Shown: piece by piece, positions 6,719-9,071 of the stretch
Layout of the letters: the number at the start of each line of letters is the position of its first letter
Position numbering within the stretch: the first letter of the stretch is position 1
From: Planctomycetota bacterium
Lineage (GTDB): Bacteria; Planctomycetota; Phycisphaerae; Phycisphaerales; UBA1924
Assembly (NCBI GenBank): GCA_017303565.1
Contig: JAFLCM010000070.1
Location: 1-9,071, forward strand
Direction of reading: 5' to 3'
DNA length: 9,071 nucleotides
Program-made: the position numbers and the translations under genes
The notes under the pieces: generated by a model
Databases searched by the model: none
What the model was told of the DNA's origin: nothing
The model's input: only the letters and a program-made list of their open reading frames with translations

Positions 6719-7243
6719 TCAGGGTTCGCCAGCGGGGCGGCGGAGGGCGAGCGGCTTGCCGCACTCGGCGCAGCGTTCGACGCCGGTGCCGGTCATGTCG
6801 TGGCCGCAGGGGATGCAGAGGATGACGCCGCGCTCGCGGAGGCGATAGCGGAGGTAGCGGCGCTCGATGTGTCTGCCGAAGGGGATTCCGATCATGCTCG
6901 CGGCCAACCCCAGAATCAACGCTCCAGCAAAGAGCTCGTAGGACGACCACTGAGACACCAGGGCGCTAACCACGTTTTGTGGTGCGCTGCCGAAGTACCG
7001 ACTCACGAACCAGTCACGCGCCGACGCGCACGCGTCGACGATCATGATCACCATCAAGATCGGGAGCGCAACGCTGCACACCCGTATCCAGAGGCGAACG
7101 TATGCGGTGTGGAGGTCCGCGCCCTCACTCCCGAAGTGCTTGATCTCCGGGCAGTGCTTGGCGTTCCACTTCGTGGGACGGCGCAGATGGCGCAGAAACC
7201 CGTGCTTTTCGCGCTCGATCAGTCTGGACAGCCAGCCCGGCAT
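6719..7243 (-). CDS. Two-TM membrane protein with C-terminal zinc ribbon, unknown function
   Basis: A 174-residue protein. The N-terminal ~50 residues are basic and soluble. Two hydrophobic segments follow, about 51-73 (LWIRVCSVALPILMVIMIV) and about 102-122 (YELFAGALILGLAASMIGI). A basic stretch leads into a zinc ribbon: CIPCGHDMTG at 143-152 and CAECG at 158-162, with Cys143, Cys146, Cys158 and Cys161 as probable ligands. This CxxCGxDxxG...CxECG form is common at the ends of planctomycete membrane and signalling proteins; that is family knowledge, and no function is established for it. The ATG at 7243 is six bases after TAGGAT, which could be a -10 element or, less likely, an AGGA ribosome site. 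The gene lies 46 bases after fmdB and 18 bases before the Fur-family gene, all minus strand. Role unknown. Confidence 0.8.
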   Translation of the reverse strand: MPGWLSRLIEREKHGFLRHLRRPTKWNAKHCPEIKHFGSEGADLHTAYVRLWIRVCSVALPILMVIMIVDACASARDWFVSRYFGSAPQNVVSALVSQWSSYELFAGALILGLAASMIGIPFGRHIERRYLRYRLRERGVILCIPCGHDMTGTGVERCAECGKPLALRRPAGEP

Positions 7244-7249
7244 GATGCA

Positions 7250-7255
7250 ATCCTA
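7250..7255 (-). promoter_or_regulatory. Putative -10 element (or AGGA ribosome site) of the zinc-ribbon membrane gene
   Basis: TAGGAT on the minus strand stands six bases (TGCATC) before the ATG at 7243. A TTGTCA hexamer lies 14 bp further upstream, shorter than the usual 16-18 bp spacing. AGGA within the hexamer could instead be a Shine-Dalgarno, so this is the least clear of the three TANNNT sites. Confidence 0.4.
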
Positions 7256-7289
7256 CCCGAGTCCGCGGGTGACAAGGGCGGCGGCCGGC

Positions 7290-7691
7290 TCAGCGCTTGC
7301 GAGCGGGCTTCGGCGGCGCGGCGGGCTTCTTCGCGGAACCCGTCTTGGCGGCAGACGGCTTCACCTTGACCGCCGGCTTGGACTCGCGGGGTTCTGGCTT
7401 TGGCTCGGGCTTGGGTGAGTCGGCTTTGGCGTCGGGTTTCGTGTCGGTCTTCGCGCCTTCGGTCGAGGCGGGCTTGGAGTCCGCCTCGGCGGCCTTCTTG
7501 TACGAGTCGGAGCGGTAGTCGGTCTCGTAGAAGCCGCCGCCCTTGAACAGCACGCCGGCGCCGATGCCGATCTTGCGCTCCAGCGCGTTCTTGCCGCACT
7601 CGGGGCACTTCTTCAGCGGCTTCGCGGTCATGGACTGGAACTCTTCGAGTTCGTGGCCGCAGGACTTGCAGTGGTACTCGTAGGTGGGCAT
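7290..7691 (-). CDS. FmdB-family zinc-ribbon protein
   Basis: A 133-residue protein whose first ~60 residues match the FmdB-type regulatory zinc-ribbon family. It starts MPTYEYHCKSCGHELEEFQS, with a second knuckle KKCPECGKN and then the conserved IGIGAGVLFKGGGFYETDYR, in which the Phe-x-Gly-x-Gly-Phe-Tyr-x-Thr-Asp-Tyr run is diagnostic. Two CxxC pairs (8/11 and 29/32) should bind one zinc. The rest (about 70-133) is a low-complexity Lys/Pro/Ala/Glu tail ending in ARKR, unlike the short Ser-rich tail in many relatives. The family is widespread; its molecular role is poorly known and the 'regulator' name is old. The ATG at 7691 is chosen because the MPxYEYxC start is conserved; a TTG at 7703 is in frame but unlikely. 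No Shine-Dalgarno is seen. It lies downstream of grpE, across a repeat-filled spacer. Confidence 0.9.
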   Translation of the reverse strand: MPTYEYHCKSCGHELEEFQSMTAKPLKKCPECGKNALERKIGIGAGVLFKGGGFYETDYRSDSYKKAAEADSKPASTEGAKTDTKPDAKADSPKPEPKPEPRESKPAVKVKPSAAKTGSAKKPAAPPKPARKR

Positions 7692-7703
7692 TGGGGGAAC
7701 CAA

Positions 7704-7731
7704 GAACTCAGAACTCGGAACTCAGAACCGG
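7704..7731 (+). repeat. Degenerate heptamer tandem repeat (GAACTCA type)
   Basis: Four head-to-tail heptamers, GAACTCA, GAACTCG, GAACTCA and GAACCGG, stand just upstream of the fmdB start (on its template side). The composition is much less G+C-rich than the neighbouring genes. On the coding strand of fmdB they fill the place where a ribosome site or promoter would be expected. Confidence 0.7.
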
Positions 7732-7742
7732 GGAACCAGCAA

Positions 7743-7841
7743 ATGGCAAATGGCAAAGAGCAAATCACGAGCGCGAGCGGCAGCCCTCGGCCAACCGCGG
7801 CTCACGATGCACATCCGCATTTGCGATTTGCCATTTGCCAT
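7743..7841. repeat. Inverted repeat with ATGGCAAATGGCAAA arms in the grpE-fmdB spacer
   Basis: ATGGCAAATGGCAAA at 7743-7757 and its exact reverse complement at 7827-7841 frame a 69-base loop. Each arm is itself a tandem of the 7-mer ATGGCAA/TGGCAAA. Related bits flank both sides: GCAAA before and AGAGCAAATC after the left arm, and GCGA before and GTGCTCTTTGGGCC after the right arm. A 15-bp stem in the transcript running from grpE to fmdB could stop or slow transcription or protect RNA ends. It could also be a dispersed intergenic repeat. Confidence 0.75.
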
Positions 7842-7863
7842 GTGCTCTTTGGGCCTTTGCCCC

Positions 7864-8436
7864 TCACACGCTGACGCTGACTTTGGCGGGGCGGAGGGTT
7901 CGGTCGTTGAGGGTGTAGCCGGCCTGGAAGAGTTGGACGACGCGGCCGGCGGGCTGGCCCTCGGGGGCGGGGGCCTGCATCACGGCCTCGTGGAGCGCGG
8001 GGTTGAACTCGTCGCCGGGTTTGGGCTGGACGGGGCTGAGGCCGAAGCGGGCGAGGGTGCGGACGACCTCGTCGCGGATGCTGACGACGCCGGCGCGGAC
8101 CTGCTCGGGGCTGGCCCTGGTCATGTCCTGCAAGAGGGCCATCTCGAGGTGGTCGAGTACGGTGACCATGGCGGCGGCGACGTCCTTGACACCCTGGCGC
8201 TGGGCCTCGCACTCGTTGTCGCGGCTGCGGCGGCTGAGGTTCTGGTAGTCGGCGACGGCGCGCTGGTGGCGCTGCTTCCACTCGGCGACCTCGGCCTCGA
8301 GGCGCTGGATCACGCCCTCGTGCGAGACGATGGACTCGGGGTCGACGTGGCGCACGTCGGCGCCGGTGTCGCCGTACTCGTCCGCGCTGTCGTGCGGGGT
8401 TTCGCTTGGTCCGGGTTTGGCGTGGGGGTCGGTCAT
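7864..8436 (-). CDS. grpE: GrpE nucleotide exchange factor
   Basis: Cytoplasmic co-chaperone that speeds ADP release from DnaK; 190 residues, usual length. Residues 1-35 are an acidic, polar, disordered arm. A long coiled coil (about 39-85) carries RAVADYQNLSRRSRDNECE, matching the family's ADFxNxxKR pattern. A four-helix-bundle part follows, with VTVLDHLEMAL. The C-terminal beta domain has PGDEFNPALHEAVMQAP, then GRVVQLFQAGYTLNDRTLRPAKVSVS, the GrpE signature. The ATG at 8436 gives a normal N-terminus; an in-frame TTG at 8466 would add ten residues and is unlikely. No clear Shine-Dalgarno precedes it. It follows dnaJ by 53 bases on the same strand, presumably one operon. The order dnaJ-grpE, with dnaK absent from this window, differs from the common grpE-dnaK-dnaJ order. 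No CIRCE element is visible; any heat-shock control would lie upstream of dnaJ, outside. Confidence 0.95.
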   Translation of the reverse strand: MTDPHAKPGPSETPHDSADEYGDTGADVRHVDPESIVSHEGVIQRLEAEVAEWKQRHQRAVADYQNLSRRSRDNECEAQRQGVKDVAAAMVTVLDHLEMALLQDMTRASPEQVRAGVVSIRDEVVRTLARFGLSPVQPKPGDEFNPALHEAVMQAPAPEGQPAGRVVQLFQAGYTLNDRTLRPAKVSVSV

Positions 8437-8447
8437 GGGGTGCCGAG

Positions 8448-8472
8448 GGCAAGAGGCATCAGGCAAGAGGCA
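8448..8472. repeat. Direct repeat GGCAAGAGGCA in the dnaJ-grpE spacer
   Basis: GGCAAGAGGCA occurs at 8448-8458 and again at 8462-8472, a 14-base period with TCA between. It takes up much of the 53-base gap between dnaJ and grpE, including the place where a grpE ribosome site might lie further upstream. Confidence 0.65.
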
Positions 8473-8489
8473 CGGGTAAGGTTCGGGGA

Positions 8490-9071
8490 TCAGCCGCCGA
8501 TGAACTCCTTCATCTTCTTCCAGAATCCGGAGGTCTCGGGGAGGATGCCGCCGTCGGTCTCGGTCTTGGCGTACTCGCGGAGGAGTTTCTCCTGCGAGGA
8601 GGAGAGTTTCTTGGGGACTTCGATCTTGGTGAAGATGACGAGGTCGCCGCGGCGTCCGGAGCGGAGGTTTGGGAGGCCGCTCTCGCGGAGGCGGATGACG
8701 TGGCCGTGCTGGGTGCCCTTGGGGATGACGACGCTGGCGGGTTCGTCGAGGGTGGGGACTTCGAGGTGGGCTCCGAGGGCGGCCTGGGTGAAGGTGATGG
8801 GCATCTCGAGGACGAGGTTGTCGCCCTCGCGCTGGAAGACCTCGTGGGGCTGGACACGGATGACGACGTGCAGGTCGCCGCGCATGCCGGTGCCGTCGGG
8901 CGAGACCTCGGGTGGCGGGGGCTCGCCCTCGCCGGCGACGCGGACGGCCTGACCGTCGCTGACGCCGGGGGGGATCTTGACGCTGAGTTTTCGCTTCTTG
9001 CCGACGCGGCCCTTGCCGGAGCAGGTGGTGCAGCGGTCCTTGACGACCTCGCCGCGGCCGGCGCAGTGGGG
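8490..9071 (-). CDS. dnaJ: Chaperone protein DnaJ, C-terminal part (cut by right edge)
   Basis: The last 193 residues of a type I DnaJ (Hsp40), which delivers substrates to DnaK and stimulates its ATPase. The J domain, G/F region and first zinc repeats lie beyond the right edge. Visible here are the end of the third zinc repeat (PHCAGRGEV) and the fourth (CTTCSGKGRV). The substrate-binding barrels follow: LSVKIPPGVSDGQAVRVAGE, GDLHVVIRVQPHEVFQREG, LEMPITFTQAALGAHLEVPT, TQHGHVIRLRESGLPNLRSG and RGDLVIFTKIEVPKKLSSSQ. The C-terminus is FWKKMKEFIGG. Between GEGE and GDLHV there is a Pro-rich loop of about 15 residues, somewhat longer than the usual Gly-rich turn. It is the first gene of the minus-strand run leading to grpE. 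The identity is firm because motif order and spacing match the family. Confidence 0.96.
   Translation of the reverse strand, partial: PHCAGRGEVVKDRCTTCSGKGRVGKKRKLSVKIPPGVSDGQAVRVAGEGEPPPPEVSPDGTGMRGDLHVVIRVQPHEVFQREGDNLVLEMPITFTQAALGAHLEVPTLDEPASVVIPKGTQHGHVIRLRESGLPNLRSGRRGDLVIFTKIEVPKKLSSSQEKLLREYAKTETDGGILPETSGFWKKMKEFIGG

Noticed and set aside
7704..7841. CRISPR array
   Set aside because: The repeats have a 7-base period with no unique spacers, and there are no cas genes nearby.
6242..8952. Plus-strand frames of 375 and 422 residues (6242-7369, 7684-8952)
   Set aside because: They run antisense across the Fur, zinc-ribbon, GrpE and DnaJ genes and have Ala/Gly/Val/Glu-type shadow composition.
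1..9071. tRNA, rRNA, insertion sequence or phage genes
   Set aside because: No cloverleaf, rRNA-like sequence, transposase, integrase or terminal repeats were seen on either strand.

Overview
The window is G+C-rich bacterial chromosome, densely coded, and most likely comes from a planctomycete, probably class Phycisphaerae. Three things suggest this. The dnaJ, grpE and FmdB-type zinc-ribbon genes are consecutive. A small membrane protein ends in a CxxCGxD...CxECG zinc ribbon of the kind frequent in planctomycete proteins. The outer-membrane efflux and adaptor proteins are diderm-type and carry Ala/Pro/charged tails. This is inference from protein style; no rRNA or other taxonomic marker is present.

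Layout. Positions 1-840 (minus) hold the N-terminal 280 residues of a GH35 (beta-galactosidase-like) protein that continues beyond the left edge and appears to lack the family's catalytic acid/base. A divergent intergenic region (841-1035) with a hairpin separates it from a plus-strand run. That run is a TolC-family outer-membrane lipoprotein (1036-2985), a HlyD/MacA-type periplasmic adaptor (3156-4901) and plsY, an acyl-phosphate:glycerol-3-phosphate acyltransferase (4934-5632). A 105-residue unrecognised protein (5832-6149) follows. From 6170 to the right edge everything is on the minus strand. Read in transcription order it is dnaJ (C-terminal 193 residues, cut by the edge), grpE, an FmdB-family zinc-ribbon protein, a two-TM zinc-ribbon membrane protein and a Fur-family metalloregulator.

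How the genes work together. The TolC and HlyD proteins should form the outer two parts of a tripartite export system, but no inner-membrane pump gene is next to them. plsY makes lysophosphatidic acid for phospholipid synthesis. The dnaJ/grpE pair are co-chaperones of DnaK, which lies outside the window. The Fur-family protein may control metal homeostasis, but no target is visible.

Nothing here is clearly a previously undescribed multi-gene system. The best leads are: (1) the GH35 protein whose NE acid/base motif is replaced by HR; (2) three genes (plsY, the Fur-family gene, the zinc-ribbon membrane gene) with a TANNNT hexamer exactly 6 nt before the start codon, the geometry of leaderless transcripts; (3) a cluster of short direct and inverted repeats in the dnaJ-grpE-fmdB spacers; and (4) a HlyD adaptor whose N-terminus resembles a type IV prepilin signal.
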